Shown here piece after piece: positions 1 through 6,867 of a stretch of DNA of 14,353 nucleotides. The stretch covers positions 1 through 14,353 of the forward strand of contig CALLHT010000059.1 of the NCBI GenBank assembly GCA_938009335.1, in the 5' to 3' direction. Under the pieces are notes generated by a model. The model was not told where the DNA came from. It saw only the letters and a list, made by a program, of their open reading frames with translations, and searched no databases. The translations under genes and the position numbers were made by a program. This DNA comes from an uncultured Rhizobiaceae group bacterium (GTDB taxonomy: Bacteria; Pseudomonadota; Alphaproteobacteria; Rhizobiales; Rhizobiaceae). Each line of letters opens with the position of its first letter. Within the stretch, counting starts at the first letter, position 1.

Positions 1-87
1 TGGATTAGAAGTTGGTTCAAGGCTGGACCAAAACCAAGAGGCAATTTGCGCGTGCAGATTGATGTCGACCCGCAAAGCTTTGTGTGA
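1..87 (+). CDS. priA: C-terminal end of an upstream gene, probably primosomal protein N' (PriA)
   Basis: An open frame runs from the first base to a TGA at 85-87 and encodes 28 residues ending RVQIDVDPQSFV. The basic stretch followed by a V-D/I-DVDP-x-SF ending resembles the C-terminus of alphaproteobacterial PriA, the helicase that restarts stalled replication forks. Only the tail is present, so no helicase or zinc motif can be checked. The stop overlaps the GTG at 84 of the next gene as GTGA, which suggests translational coupling. The PriA call rests on recall of the tail pattern and is moderate; that a gene ends here is more certain. Confidence 0.5.
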   Translation, partial: WIRSWFKAGPKPRGNLRVQIDVDPQSFV

Positions 88-980
88 GTGTTTCGATGGT
101 TGAACCACAACGTGTATTCCGATTTGCGCCAAGCCCTAATGGCGAGCTGCATCTCGGACATGCGTATTCCGCGCTTCTCAACTTGAAATCTGCCCGTGAA
201 GCAGGTGGCAAATGTCTTCTCCGAATAGAAGATATTGATACGGTCCGTTGTACGCCAGAACTCGAAAAGCAAATGCTGGAAGATCTAGAGTGGATTGGGT
301 TTGAATGGGACGAAGAGCCCCGTCGCCAATCAGAGCATTTTGCGGAATATCAATCTTCTTTGGATACATTATGGGAAAGAGGCCTAGTTTATCCCTCTGT
401 CCTCAGTCGTTCGGAAATTAAGCGTTATGTGGCAAAACGTGATGCTGTTGGAGAGAAATGGCCGCGTGATCCTGATGGCAGTCCGGTTTATCCGGGCAAT
501 GAACGTTTGTTAGGGGCGTCTGCGCGCAACTCGATTCTGAATTCGGACAAACCTTTCGCGATAAGACTTGATATGAACCTTGCTGTTGATGCGGCCCGGT
601 ATGAATGGATGGAGTCTGGCTCTTTTGTTTCGGCGGAGCCTCTGAAATGGGGAGATGTGATCCTCGCCAGAAAAGATACACCTGCCAGCTATCATCTTTG
701 TTGTGTTGTTGATGATGCGCTGCAAGGTATTACAGACGTGGTACGGGGAAAAGATCTGTATTACGCAACGTCCGTACATGTCGTTTTGCAGGAATTGCTT
801 GGGTTGATATCACCCAGCTATCATCACCATGATCTCATTCTCGATGAGAACGGTAAAAAACTCTCAAAGTCATTGGCATCAACGAGTTTGCGTGCGTTAA
901 GAAACGCAGGCCTGTCTCCGCAGAATGTCGTTGAAAAGATGCAAGTGGGACTTCGATGTTCCGTATTTAGATGCTGGTGA
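84..980 (+). CDS. gluQ: glutamyl-Q tRNA(Asp) synthetase
   Basis: GluQ is a truncated glutamyl-tRNA synthetase paralogue. It activates glutamate without tRNA and attaches it to the queuosine base in the anticodon of tRNA(Asp). The class I signature is clear: FAPSPNGELHLGH (HIGH motif, residues 14-26) near the N-terminus and KLSKS at residues 259-263. The length, 298 residues from GTG 84, fits GluQ, which lacks the anticodon-binding domain of GltX. The zinc-ligand cysteines of E. coli GluQ are absent at YPSVLSRSEI. Two starts are possible: GTG 84, overlapping the upstream stop by 4 bp, or ATG 96, which begins MVEPQRVF; neither has a strong ribosome binding site. The last 14 bases overlap the convergent membrane-protein gene. 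Confidence 0.9.
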   Translation: MSVSMVEPQRVFRFAPSPNGELHLGHAYSALLNLKSAREAGGKCLLRIEDIDTVRCTPELEKQMLEDLEWIGFEWDEEPRRQSEHFAEYQSSLDTLWERGLVYPSVLSRSEIKRYVAKRDAVGEKWPRDPDGSPVYPGNERLLGASARNSILNSDKPFAIRLDMNLAVDAARYEWMESGSFVSAEPLKWGDVILARKDTPASYHLCCVVDDALQGITDVVRGKDLYYATSVHVVLQELLGLISPSYHHHDLILDENGKKLSKSLASTSLRALRNAGLSPQNVVEKMQVGLRCSVFRCW

Positions 981-1254
981 ACCGCTTAATAAAGCACATG
1001 GAGAAAAGGACAACAAAAGCGCCTGCTAATGCTGAACCCAACGTGTATATTGGAACCCAATGGAATTCGTATCCGTATTGATTAAGTGAATACAAACCCG
1101 TGTACGTGCCGACCAATATTAAAAGCCAGTTTCCGATATGGCCATAGCCTGCTTTCTCAAGGATGCGGTCGCAAAGCCAGCCAATTATATACGAGAAACA
1201 ACATATGAATGCGAAAGAGATGATAAGATCCTTATCTGACATTTCCAGCAACAT
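967..1254 (-). CDS. small inner-membrane protein, distantly like the transglycosylase-associated (YeaQ/GlsB) type
   Basis: This 95-residue protein has an acidic start (MLLEMSDKD) and about three hydrophobic segments: roughly residues 10-27, 40-58 and 68-90. It ends in a basic tail, KRFTSI. The stretch GWLCDRILEKAGYGHIGNWL, with G-x-G-x-x-GN-W spacing, recalls small membrane proteins of the Transgly_assoc/GAPR family and similar Hyphomicrobiales proteins, but the match is not firm. The ATG at 1254 is preceded by AGGAAAAG at good spacing, which favours it over the in-frame ATG at 1242. The gene converges on gluQ and overlaps it by 14 bp. No function can be assigned. Confidence 0.7.
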   Translation of the reverse strand: MLLEMSDKDLIISFAFICCFSYIIGWLCDRILEKAGYGHIGNWLLILVGTYTGLYSLNQYGYEFHWVPIYTLGSALAGAFVVLFSMCFIKRFTSI

Positions 1255-1468
1255 TGTTCTTTTCCTAGTTCATTTTCGGGGCCTCAACACCGTATTGGAA
1301 ATTGTTTAATATTTTGGAAATTTTGATCGTTTGACGGGTGGGGCCGTTACAAGATCAACTTTGTGTTGTTGAGCTTATGTTCGACGTTTAACTGTTGCTC
1401 GTAAAAATATGTTTGTAAGACAATGCTTTGTGTGATGAGTTGACGGATATTAAAGCAGAGGAACTCAG

Positions 1469-2299
1469 TTGAAAAAAATTCTAATTACAGGTTGTTCCAG
1501 CGGCATTGGCTGGAAATGTGCTGAGCTTTTACATCGTGATCGCTGGGATGTTCATGCAACCTGCCGTACAGAAGAGGATCTTGAAAACCTGAGGTCATTG
1601 GGCGTTTCTGCTTATATTCTGGATTATGCGGATGAAGCGTCAATTCATCGAACATTTGATGCGGTGATGGCCGCAACGGGTGGTGAGCTGGACGCATTGT
1701 TTAACAATGGCGCTTATGGTCAGCCAGGTGCTGTGGAAGACTTAAAGACCGATGTTTTGCGTGCGCAATTTGAAGCTAATTTCTTCGGCTGGCATGAATT
1801 GACCAATCTCGTTGTTCCAGTAATGAGAAAACAGGGGCATGGTAGGATCGTTCATTGTTCCTCAATCCTGGGATGGATTCCTGCTCCCTTCAGAGGCGCT
1901 TACAATGCTTCTAAATATGCTTTAGAAGGATTGGCCTCGACCATGCGGTTGGAGCTCGCTGACACGGATATTCATGTCTCATTGATAGAGCCGGGACCCA
2001 TTGCAACAAAGTTTTCTGCAAATGCTTTGGAGAAGTTTCTTGAAAACGTAGAATGGGAAACATCCGTCAATTTGGCTGGATATGAAAGCGAAATGAAGCG
2101 GATGAGGAAGCAATCAAAGAACACGCTGAACAAATTTACGCTGCCACCGGAAGCTGTTTACAAAAAGCTTGATCATGCGCTGAACGCCAAACGCCCCAAA
2201 GCGCATTACGGGGTGACGGTTCCAACTCATTTCATGAACATTGTACGGCGGTTTTTGCCCCAGAGATGGGTTGACCGTATTATTTTGGGCGGCACTTAG
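1469..2299 (+). CDS. short-chain dehydrogenase/reductase (classical SDR)
   Basis: A 276-residue NAD(P)-dependent oxidoreductase of the classical SDR family. The cofactor-binding loop TGCSSGIG is at residues 7-14, an NNG motif (usually NNAG) at 79-81, the catalytic serine in HCSSILG at 131-132, and the YNASK active-site Tyr145/Lys149. EPGPIATKF follows at about 174-182. After the core, residues of roughly 185-276 form a longer tail with basic and helical character, as in SDRs acting on lipids or steroids; the substrate cannot be told. The start is TTG 1469, with AGAGGAA about 9 bases upstream. The gene opens a plus-strand run with the HIG1-like, adenosyltransferase and rhomboid genes. Confidence 0.88.
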   Translation: MKKILITGCSSGIGWKCAELLHRDRWDVHATCRTEEDLENLRSLGVSAYILDYADEASIHRTFDAVMAATGGELDALFNNGAYGQPGAVEDLKTDVLRAQFEANFFGWHELTNLVVPVMRKQGHGRIVHCSSILGWIPAPFRGAYNASKYALEGLASTMRLELADTDIHVSLIEPGPIATKFSANALEKFLENVEWETSVNLAGYESEMKRMRKQSKNTLNKFTLPPEAVYKKLDHALNAKRPKAHYGVTVPTHFMNIVRRFLPQRWVDRIILGGT

Positions 2300-2307
2300 G
2301 CTCAGGA

Positions 2308-2330
2308 CCCATTGAAAGTATACAAATGGG
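2308..2330. repeat. inverted repeat CCCATT/AATGGG between the SDR and HIG1-like genes
   Basis: CCCATT (2308-2313) and AATGGG (2325-2330) form a perfect 6-bp inverted repeat around an 11-base spacer containing the palindrome GTATAC. It lies 9 bases after the SDR stop and 60 bases before the next ATG. No T-run follows, so it is not an intrinsic terminator. It may be an operator or a chance structure. Confidence 0.3.
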
Positions 2331-2389
2331 CGCATGGGAAATTGCTTTCTACTGCCCTATAACCTCTTCAAATAGTGTTTGGAGAAAAC

Positions 2390-2575
2390 ATGCTCTACAT
2401 AATTTCTACCATCGGTATGATGGCTGTAGCCATTGTTTTGGCGCTTGGCCTCACCAATATGGCGCGAGGCGGAACGCCCAGCCGGTCACAGAAGTTGATG
2501 CGGCTTCGCATTCTTTTTCAATTCGTTGCTGTGATTGGCGTCATGGCGGCACTTTATTTCTCAACACAGGCTTAA
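2390..2575 (+). CDS. HIG1-type twin transmembrane protein
   Basis: A 61-residue inner-membrane protein with two hydrophobic helices (about residues 3-22 and 42-58) joined by a polar, basic loop, NMARGGTPSRSQKLMRLR. This twin-helix layout with a charged QKLMRLRILFQF entry to helix 2 matches the bacterial relatives of the HIG1 (hypoxia-induced) domain. Members in mitochondria and alphaproteobacteria associate with respiratory complexes such as cytochrome c oxidase; that role is inferred here. The ATG at 2390 follows GGAGA by 4-5 bases. An upstream in-frame GTG at 2375 has no such site and was not chosen. The stop is 6 bases before the cobalamin adenosyltransferase start, so the two are probably co-transcribed. 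Confidence 0.8.
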   Translation: MLYIISTIGMMAVAIVLALGLTNMARGGTPSRSQKLMRLRILFQFVAVIGVMAALYFSTQA

Positions 2576-2581
2576 GTTCTT

Positions 2582-3160
2582 ATGGTTGTACTAAACAAGA
2601 TTTACACAAAAACCGGCGATGATGGCTCAACAGGCCTTGGAAATGGCGAGCGTCGTAAAAAGTATGACCTACGCGTTGAGTCCTATGGCACGGTTGATGA
2701 GACCAATGCCTGTATCGGCATGGCGCGTCTTCACACGGAAGCGGGTTCCGTAATGGATCAGGCGCTGATGCGGATTCAGAATGACCTGTTTGATTTGGGT
2801 GCGGACTTGGCTACACCAGATGATGGGAAGCCGCTAGAGTATGAGCCGTTGCGAGTAACCGATGCCCAAGTGGCGCGGATTGAAAGCGAAATTGACGAAC
2901 TCAATTCAAATCTTGATCCATTGCGCTCTTTTGTTTTGCCGGGCGGGTCGCCCTTGGCTGCCAACCTTCATCTGGCTCGAACCGTTGCGCGTCGCGCGGA
3001 GCGATTGATCGTGGAACTCGCGCAAAACGAAGATGAAAACGTCTCGAAAGCCTGTTCGCTCTATATGAACCGGATTTCTGACTATCTTTTTGTTGCGGCG
3101 CGGGCTGCAAACAATCTTGGCAAAGACGACGTTTTATGGGTGCCGGGCCAGAACAGGTGA
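2582..3160 (+). CDS. pduO: cob(I)alamin adenosyltransferase, PduO type
   Basis: This enzyme transfers the adenosyl group of ATP to cob(I)alamin and so makes coenzyme B12 for enzymes such as methylmalonyl-CoA mutase. The 192-residue protein has the whole PduO/MMAB core: the N-terminal ATP loop YTKTGDDGST (residues 8-17), ESYGTVDETNA (33-43), SFVLPGGSPLAANLHLART in the middle, and the C-terminal helix NRISDYLFVAARAAN (about 163-177). The length is normal for a single-domain PduO enzyme. The ATG at 2582 lacks a strong ribosome binding site and sits 6 bases after the HIG1-like stop, so coupled translation is likely. In some annotations the same family is labelled cobO or cob(I)yrinic acid a,c-diamide adenosyltransferase. 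Confidence 0.93.
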   Translation: MVVLNKIYTKTGDDGSTGLGNGERRKKYDLRVESYGTVDETNACIGMARLHTEAGSVMDQALMRIQNDLFDLGADLATPDDGKPLEYEPLRVTDAQVARIESEIDELNSNLDPLRSFVLPGGSPLAANLHLARTVARRAERLIVELAQNEDENVSKACSLYMNRISDYLFVAARAANNLGKDDVLWVPGQNR

Positions 3161-3163
3161 GCT

Positions 3164-3185
3164 ATAGTCCTGCGAAACGGACTAT
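3164..3185 (+). repeat. hairpin directly upstream of the rhomboid start
   Basis: ATAGTCC (3164-3170) and GGACTAT (3179-3185) pair perfectly over 7 bp around the 8-base loop TGCGAAAC. The hairpin fills the gap between the adenosyltransferase stop (3160) and the rhomboid ATG (3192). Only TTT follows, which is too short for an intrinsic terminator. The only Shine-Dalgarno-like bases for the rhomboid gene (GGA, 3179-3181) are in the right arm, so folding could limit its translation; that is inference. Confidence 0.5.
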
Positions 3186-3191
3186 TTGCTA

Positions 3192-3971
3192 ATGTTCATA
3201 CCGCTTCATGACCAAAACTCGCTGGTACACATTCGACTGCAGTTTGTGACGCTTGCATTGATCGCGATTAACGTGATCGTTTGGATGGTATTTGCTGCTT
3301 CAGGCGCTGGTGATCAGAACGCGTTGGCATCAGCTTATATTTCCTATGGTTACATTCCTGCGGTGGCAGGCGATCTGAAAGACATTCCTGCAGAACTGGC
3401 TGTTATTCCGGTTGAGGCGAGTTACATCACCTACGCCTTTATGCATGCGGATTTCATGCATTTGGCGGGAAATATGCTGTTTCTATGGGTCTTTGGCGAC
3501 AATGTAGAAGACGCGATGGGGCACGTCCGATTTTTACTCTTCTACATTCTGTGCGCGGCCATTGCAGCTTATGCGCATGGGGTTGTTGCTCCAACATCGG
3601 AATCGCCGTTGATTGGCGCATCGGGGGCTACTTCCGGCATTGTCGGGGCTTATCTTATGCTGCATCCGAAAGTTAAAATCTGGGTGTTGGTTTTAGGCCG
3701 TATTCCACTCAGACTTTCTGCGCTTTGGGTGCTGGGGGGATGGATTGCGTTTCAGATTTACAGTCTGGTTGCGTTTTATGACAGCGATGTTTCATGGGCT
3801 GCGCATATTGGTGGCTTTATTGCAGGCGCCGGTTTGGTTTTCATCATGAAGCGATCGGATGTGCCCCTTTTTGACAGAAAAGTTCAAACGCCTAATGCGG
3901 TGATACTCGAAGACGATGTTGAGCCCAAAACACAGGAAAATCCGCGCAAATGGGGGCGTGGGGCATCGTGA
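3192..3971 (+). CDS. rhomboid-family intramembrane serine protease
   Basis: A polytopic inner-membrane protease that would cleave substrates within or next to the membrane. From ATG 3192 the protein has 259 residues. The first helix follows a short cytoplasmic start (MFIPLHDQ). The oxyanion-side motif HADFMHLAGNMLFLW gives His90 and Asn94, the nucleophile motif GASGATSGIVGAYL gives Ser144, and the last core helix AAHIGGFIAGAG gives the catalytic His205. The Ser-His dyad and Asn are therefore all present and the enzyme should be active. The C-terminal 40 residues are polar and probably cytoplasmic. A TTG at 3186 in the same frame is a poorer start. Its substrates are unknown; no obvious target lies next to it. 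Confidence 0.9.
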   Translation: MFIPLHDQNSLVHIRLQFVTLALIAINVIVWMVFAASGAGDQNALASAYISYGYIPAVAGDLKDIPAELAVIPVEASYITYAFMHADFMHLAGNMLFLWVFGDNVEDAMGHVRFLLFYILCAAIAAYAHGVVAPTSESPLIGASGATSGIVGAYLMLHPKVKIWVLVLGRIPLRLSALWVLGGWIAFQIYSLVAFYDSDVSWAAHIGGFIAGAGLVFIMKRSDVPLFDRKVQTPNAVILEDDVEPKTQENPRKWGRGAS

Positions 3972-4042
3972 CGCTATACGTGTTGGGTGGACTCTTGATT
4001 ACTGCTTGACGTAAAGGTTAGCAGGTATTACGCAAACAGGCA

Positions 4043-4077
4043 TGAAATTTTGGCAAAAAATTTCATTATGCCAAAAT
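4043..4077. promoter_or_regulatory. two overlapping perfect inverted repeats upstream of etfBA
   Basis: TGAAATTTT (4043-4051) pairs with AAAATTTCA (4057-4065) over 9 bp around a 5-base loop. Sharing its bases 4047-4051, ATTTTGGCA (4047-4055) pairs with TGCCAAAAT (4069-4077) over 9 bp around 13 bases. The two structures exclude each other as RNA hairpins; as DNA, the second looks like a two-fold operator. The pair ends 53 bases before the etfB ATG. This position suits a repressor or activator site for fatty-acid or acyl-CoA control, but the motif is not one recognised with confidence. Confidence 0.5.
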
Positions 4078-4130
4078 GATGGGTTCCTCCCATATCCCAA
4101 GATTACTCTAAACTACCGAAAGGTTGAGAG

Positions 4131-4883
4131 ATGAAGGTTGTTGTCCCAGTCAAACGGGTTGTTGACTATAACGTCAAAATCCGCGTGAAATCGGACGGTT
4201 CAGGTGTCGAGCTTGCAAACGTCAAGATGTCCATGAACCCATTCGACGAAATTTCCGTTGAACAGGCGATCCGCTTGAAAGAAGCAGGTCAGGTTGAAGA
4301 AATTATTGCGGTGTCTGTTGGCCCACAACAATCTCAGGAAACCATCCGCACAGCTCTCGCAATGGGCGCTGACCGCGGTATTCTTGTTAAAACCGACGAT
4401 CTGGTTGAACCGCTTGCAGTTGCAAAAATCCTTAAAGGTATTGTTGAAGAAGAGCAGCCTGGTCTGGTCATTCTTGGCAAGCAGGCAATTGACGATGATT
4501 CAAACCAAACCGGTCAGATGCTTTCTGCCCTTCTTGGCTGGTCTCAAGCAACCTTTGCAAATTCCATGGAAATCAAAGGCGATGTTGCTGAAGTGACCCG
4601 CGAAGTGGATGGCGGCCTTCAGACTGTTGAAGTCAAAATGCCAACAATCGTCACAACAGACTTACGCCTCAACGAGCCACGTTATGCGTCTCTGCCAAAT
4701 ATTATGAAGGCAAAGAAAAAGCCTTTGGAGGAGAAAACACCGGGCGATTATGGCGTGGACACAGCTCCGCGTTTGAAAGTCACAAACACAACTGAGCCGC
4801 CTGCACGTGAAGCAGGTGTGGTTCTTGGTTCTGTGGCGGAACTTGTCGATAAACTGAAAAACGAAGCCGGCGTGCTCAAGTAA
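4131..4883 (+). CDS. etfB: electron transfer flavoprotein, beta subunit
   Basis: EtfB, with EtfA, forms the soluble FAD/AMP-containing heterodimer that takes electrons from acyl-CoA and related dehydrogenases and hands them to ETF:ubiquinone oxidoreductase. The 250-residue protein opens with MKVVVPVKRVVDYNVKIRV and carries NPFDEISVEQAIRLKEAG (about 36-53), the nucleotide-binding region GPQQSQETIRTALAMGADR and LGKQAIDDDSNQTGQMLSALLGW (about 120-142), all typical of group I ETF beta. The C-terminal region holds DLRLNEPRYASLPNIMKAKKKPL, the recognition-loop region that contacts partner dehydrogenases. The ATG follows AAAGGTTGAGAG. etfA begins 13 bases after the stop, so the two form an operon. 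GcdH, encoded downstream, is an expected electron donor. Confidence 0.96.
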   Translation: MKVVVPVKRVVDYNVKIRVKSDGSGVELANVKMSMNPFDEISVEQAIRLKEAGQVEEIIAVSVGPQQSQETIRTALAMGADRGILVKTDDLVEPLAVAKILKGIVEEEQPGLVILGKQAIDDDSNQTGQMLSALLGWSQATFANSMEIKGDVAEVTREVDGGLQTVEVKMPTIVTTDLRLNEPRYASLPNIMKAKKKPLEEKTPGDYGVDTAPRLKVTNTTEPPAREAGVVLGSVAELVDKLKNEAGVLK

Positions 4884-4895
4884 GGAGAATTGAAA

Positions 4896-5825
4896 ATGGC
4901 TACTCTACTTATTGCAGATCACGACAACGCTTCGTTGAGCGATCAAACCGCAAAAGCGCTTACTGCTGCTACTGAAATCGGTGGTGATGTGCATGTGCTG
5001 GTTGCCGGTAAAGGCTGTGATGCGGCGGCTCAGGCTGCGGCTAAACTTTCCGGTGTTGACAAAGTGCTTGTTGCTGAGGCTGATCACTATGAAAACCAGC
5101 TTGCAGAGCCAATGGCTGACTTGATTGTTGGCATGGCAGGTGACTATGACACCATCATCTCTGCAGCAACAACGTCTGGCAAGAACGTGCTTCCGCGCGT
5201 TGCTGCGCTTCTTGATGTGATGCAGGTTTCTGACATTACTGCAGTTCATTCTGCAGACACATTCGAGCGTCCGATTTATGCGGGCAATGCGTTGCAGACA
5301 GTGCAAGCAACCGATGCAAAAAAGGTAATCACTGTTCGTACAGCTGGCTTTGCTTCTGCTGAAGAAGGTGGTTCTGCTGCGGTTGAAAGCGTGTCAGCTG
5401 CTGCTGATCCGGGCCTTTCAACATTCCAGGGCGAGAAAATCGTCGAGAGTGATCGTCCGGAACTGACTTCTGCAAAAATCATCATCTCTGGTGGACGCGC
5501 GCTGGGTTCATCTGAGAAGTTTGAAGAAGTTATCCTTCCGGTTGCCGATAAGCTTGGCGCTGCTGTTGGTGCTTCACGTGCTGCGGTTGATGCGGGCTAC
5601 GCGCCAAACGACTGGCAGGTTGGCCAGACCGGTAAGGTGGTTGCGCCTGATCTTTATATTGCAGCCGGTATCTCCGGTGCGATCCAGCACTTGGCGGGTA
5701 TGAAAGACTCGAAAGTCATTGTTGCAATCAACAAAGACGAAGAAGCGCCAATCTTCCAGGTGTCAGACTATGGTCTGGTTGCTGACCTGTTTGACGTGCT
5801 TCCTGAGCTCGAAGCTGCACTTTAA
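4896..5825 (+). CDS. etfA: electron transfer flavoprotein, alpha subunit
   Basis: The 309-residue FAD-carrying subunit of ETF. The N-terminal domain starts MATLLIADHDN. The C-terminal FAD domain holds SGGRALGSSEKFE (about 200-212), VGASRAAVDAGYAPNDWQVGQTG (about 225-247), the flavin loop APDLYIAAGISGAIQHLAGM and VIVAINKDEEAPIFQVSDYGLVAD near the end; these are diagnostic of ETF alpha. The start is ATG 4896, with AAGGAGA seven bases upstream; an in-frame TTG at 4890 lies against that site and is rejected. The gene is followed by a strong intrinsic terminator, so etfBA ends here and 3-hydroxyacyl-CoA genes do not follow in this stretch. Confidence 0.96.
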   Translation: MATLLIADHDNASLSDQTAKALTAATEIGGDVHVLVAGKGCDAAAQAAAKLSGVDKVLVAEADHYENQLAEPMADLIVGMAGDYDTIISAATTSGKNVLPRVAALLDVMQVSDITAVHSADTFERPIYAGNALQTVQATDAKKVITVRTAGFASAEEGGSAAVESVSAAADPGLSTFQGEKIVESDRPELTSAKIIISGGRALGSSEKFEEVILPVADKLGAAVGASRAAVDAGYAPNDWQVGQTGKVVAPDLYIAAGISGAIQHLAGMKDSKVIVAINKDEEAPIFQVSDYGLVADLFDVLPELEAAL

Positions 5826-5848
5826 ACTTTAAGCAATTACAGTATTTT

Positions 5849-5881
5849 AAAGCCGCGATTGGAATTGATCGCGGCTTTTTT
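5849..5881 (+). terminator. intrinsic terminator after etfA
   Basis: AAAGCCGCGAT (5849-5859) pairs perfectly with ATCGCGGCTTT (5868-5878) over 11 bp around an 8-base loop, and the right arm runs into a T-tract to 5881. It lies 23 bases after the etfA stop and should end the etfBA transcript. Confidence 0.93.
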
Positions 5882-5960
5882 GTTGCTTTTAGTGAATTAA
5901 CCATAGCCGATCAATTTTCATTAAAATGGTAACAAGTTTCTAAACTGCCCTTTACAAGAG

Positions 5961-5976
5961 TTTACCATTCGTTAAC
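5961..5976 (+). promoter_or_regulatory. CtrA-like site upstream of the FeeM-like gene, one mismatch
   Basis: TTTA-CCATTCG-TTAAC matches the alphaproteobacterial CtrA consensus TTAA-N7-TTAAC at all but one base. A further TTTAC lies at 5951-5955, ten bases before the TTTAC at 5961. The site ends 36 bases before the ATG at 6013, the same distance as the perfect site upstream of the gene at 13989. The assignment to CtrA is inferred from sequence only. Confidence 0.4.
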
Positions 5977-6012
5977 TTAAGCTGTCTGTGGAACGTGTGT
6001 TAGGGGCAAAAC

Positions 6013-6747
6013 ATGCATACGAGTAACGATGCGTCGAATTTTTCAAATAAACTTTTAGGCTACCTGCAGCAGGTGGATTATCAAATTGCCAGAGATGAAG
6101 AAGATCTCGAGGCGATCTTCAAACTGCGGCATGATGCGTATCTGAATGAAGGTGCTATTAAGCCGATGGCTGGTGGTATTTTCCGCGATGCCTATGACGA
6201 AATGGACAATTGCTGGAACTTTGGCATTTACGTAGACGGAGCAATGGTCAGTGCATTGCGGTGCCATCTGATTACGCCGGATATGCCATATGGCCCGGCA
6301 GTGGACTTTTTCCCTGATATCATTCGCCCGCTTTTGGACGAAGGAAAATATCTCGTTGATCCCACCCGGTTTGTGGCAAGTAAGGCGATGTCAGCACTTT
6401 ATCCTGAAATTCCCTATATCACGTTGCGCGCTGCCTGCATGACCTATGATCACTTTGATGCTGATCTGTGTCTCGCGTCAGTGCGACAGGAACATCGCGC
6501 GTTCTACCGCCGTGTGTTCCGTGCTGACATATTGTGCGAGCCGCGTCCTTATCCGCCGCTCACGGTTCGTTTGGGGTTGATGGCGACAAATGTCGCGAGT
6601 TTCCGCGATAAGCTTCTGCGTCGGTATCCGATTTTTGAATCGTCCTACACGGAGCGTAAACTTCTGTTCGGTGCAGATGGTGGTGGCCCGCTGCGTCACC
6701 GCTTGGCGGCGCAACAGAAGCAGGCAAAGGTTCTGGAACTGAACTAA
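6013..6747 (+). CDS. N-acyl amino acid synthase, FeeM-like (GNAT fold)
   Basis: A 244-residue protein that resembles FeeM-type N-acyl amino acid synthases and, more distantly, acyl-homoserine-lactone synthases; such enzymes join an acyl chain from acyl-ACP to an amine. Characteristic stretches are FKLRHDAYLNEG (residues 36-47), where autoinducer synthases carry their R-x-x-V/D-AY entry; YLVDPTRFVAS (113-123); LRAACMTYDHFDADLCLAS (138-156); and RQEHRAFYRRVF followed by EPRPYPPL (158-183). No signal peptide or membrane helix is seen, so it is cytosolic. ATG 6013 follows TAGGGG by 7 bases. A CtrA-like site lies just upstream. No LuxR-type regulator or acyl-carrier gene adjoins it. Whether the product is a membrane lipid precursor or a signal cannot be told; family membership is firmer than reaction. 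Confidence 0.7.
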   Translation: MHTSNDASNFSNKLLGYLQQVDYQIARDEEDLEAIFKLRHDAYLNEGAIKPMAGGIFRDAYDEMDNCWNFGIYVDGAMVSALRCHLITPDMPYGPAVDFFPDIIRPLLDEGKYLVDPTRFVASKAMSALYPEIPYITLRAACMTYDHFDADLCLASVRQEHRAFYRRVFRADILCEPRPYPPLTVRLGLMATNVASFRDKLLRRYPIFESSYTERKLLFGADGGGPLRHRLAAQQKQAKVLELN

Positions 6748-6867
6748 CTTTGAGCCTCGGTTTGATTGTGGTCTTTGACACGGTAATTGTGCGTGCTTGA
6801 CTGTTTGACTCCTGCCCCAATCCACTTATGAGTATATGGGTGAACCATTCTTTGATTTGGAGCAGAT

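Noticed and set aside
1295..1358. Direct repeat TTGGAAATT (1295 and 1314) and inverted TTGATC/GATCAA (1323 and 1353)
   Set aside because: Short, AT-rich and in a 214-base intergenic region; no link to a known site and easily expected by chance.
2326..2622. 98-codon plus-strand frame overlapping the HIG1-like gene
   Set aside because: The 61-residue HIG1-like frame has a good ribosome binding site and clear twin helices; the longer frame is rich in Cys/His/Ser and runs into the adenosyltransferase start.
4905..5306. 133-codon minus-strand frame inside etfA
   Set aside because: It is antisense to an unmistakable ETF alpha sequence and carries no recognisable motif.
6797..6838. TTGACT hexamers at 6797 and 6805 as a sigma-70 promoter for gcdH
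   Set aside because: No convincing -10 element lies at 16-18 bases from either hexamer, so no promoter was called.
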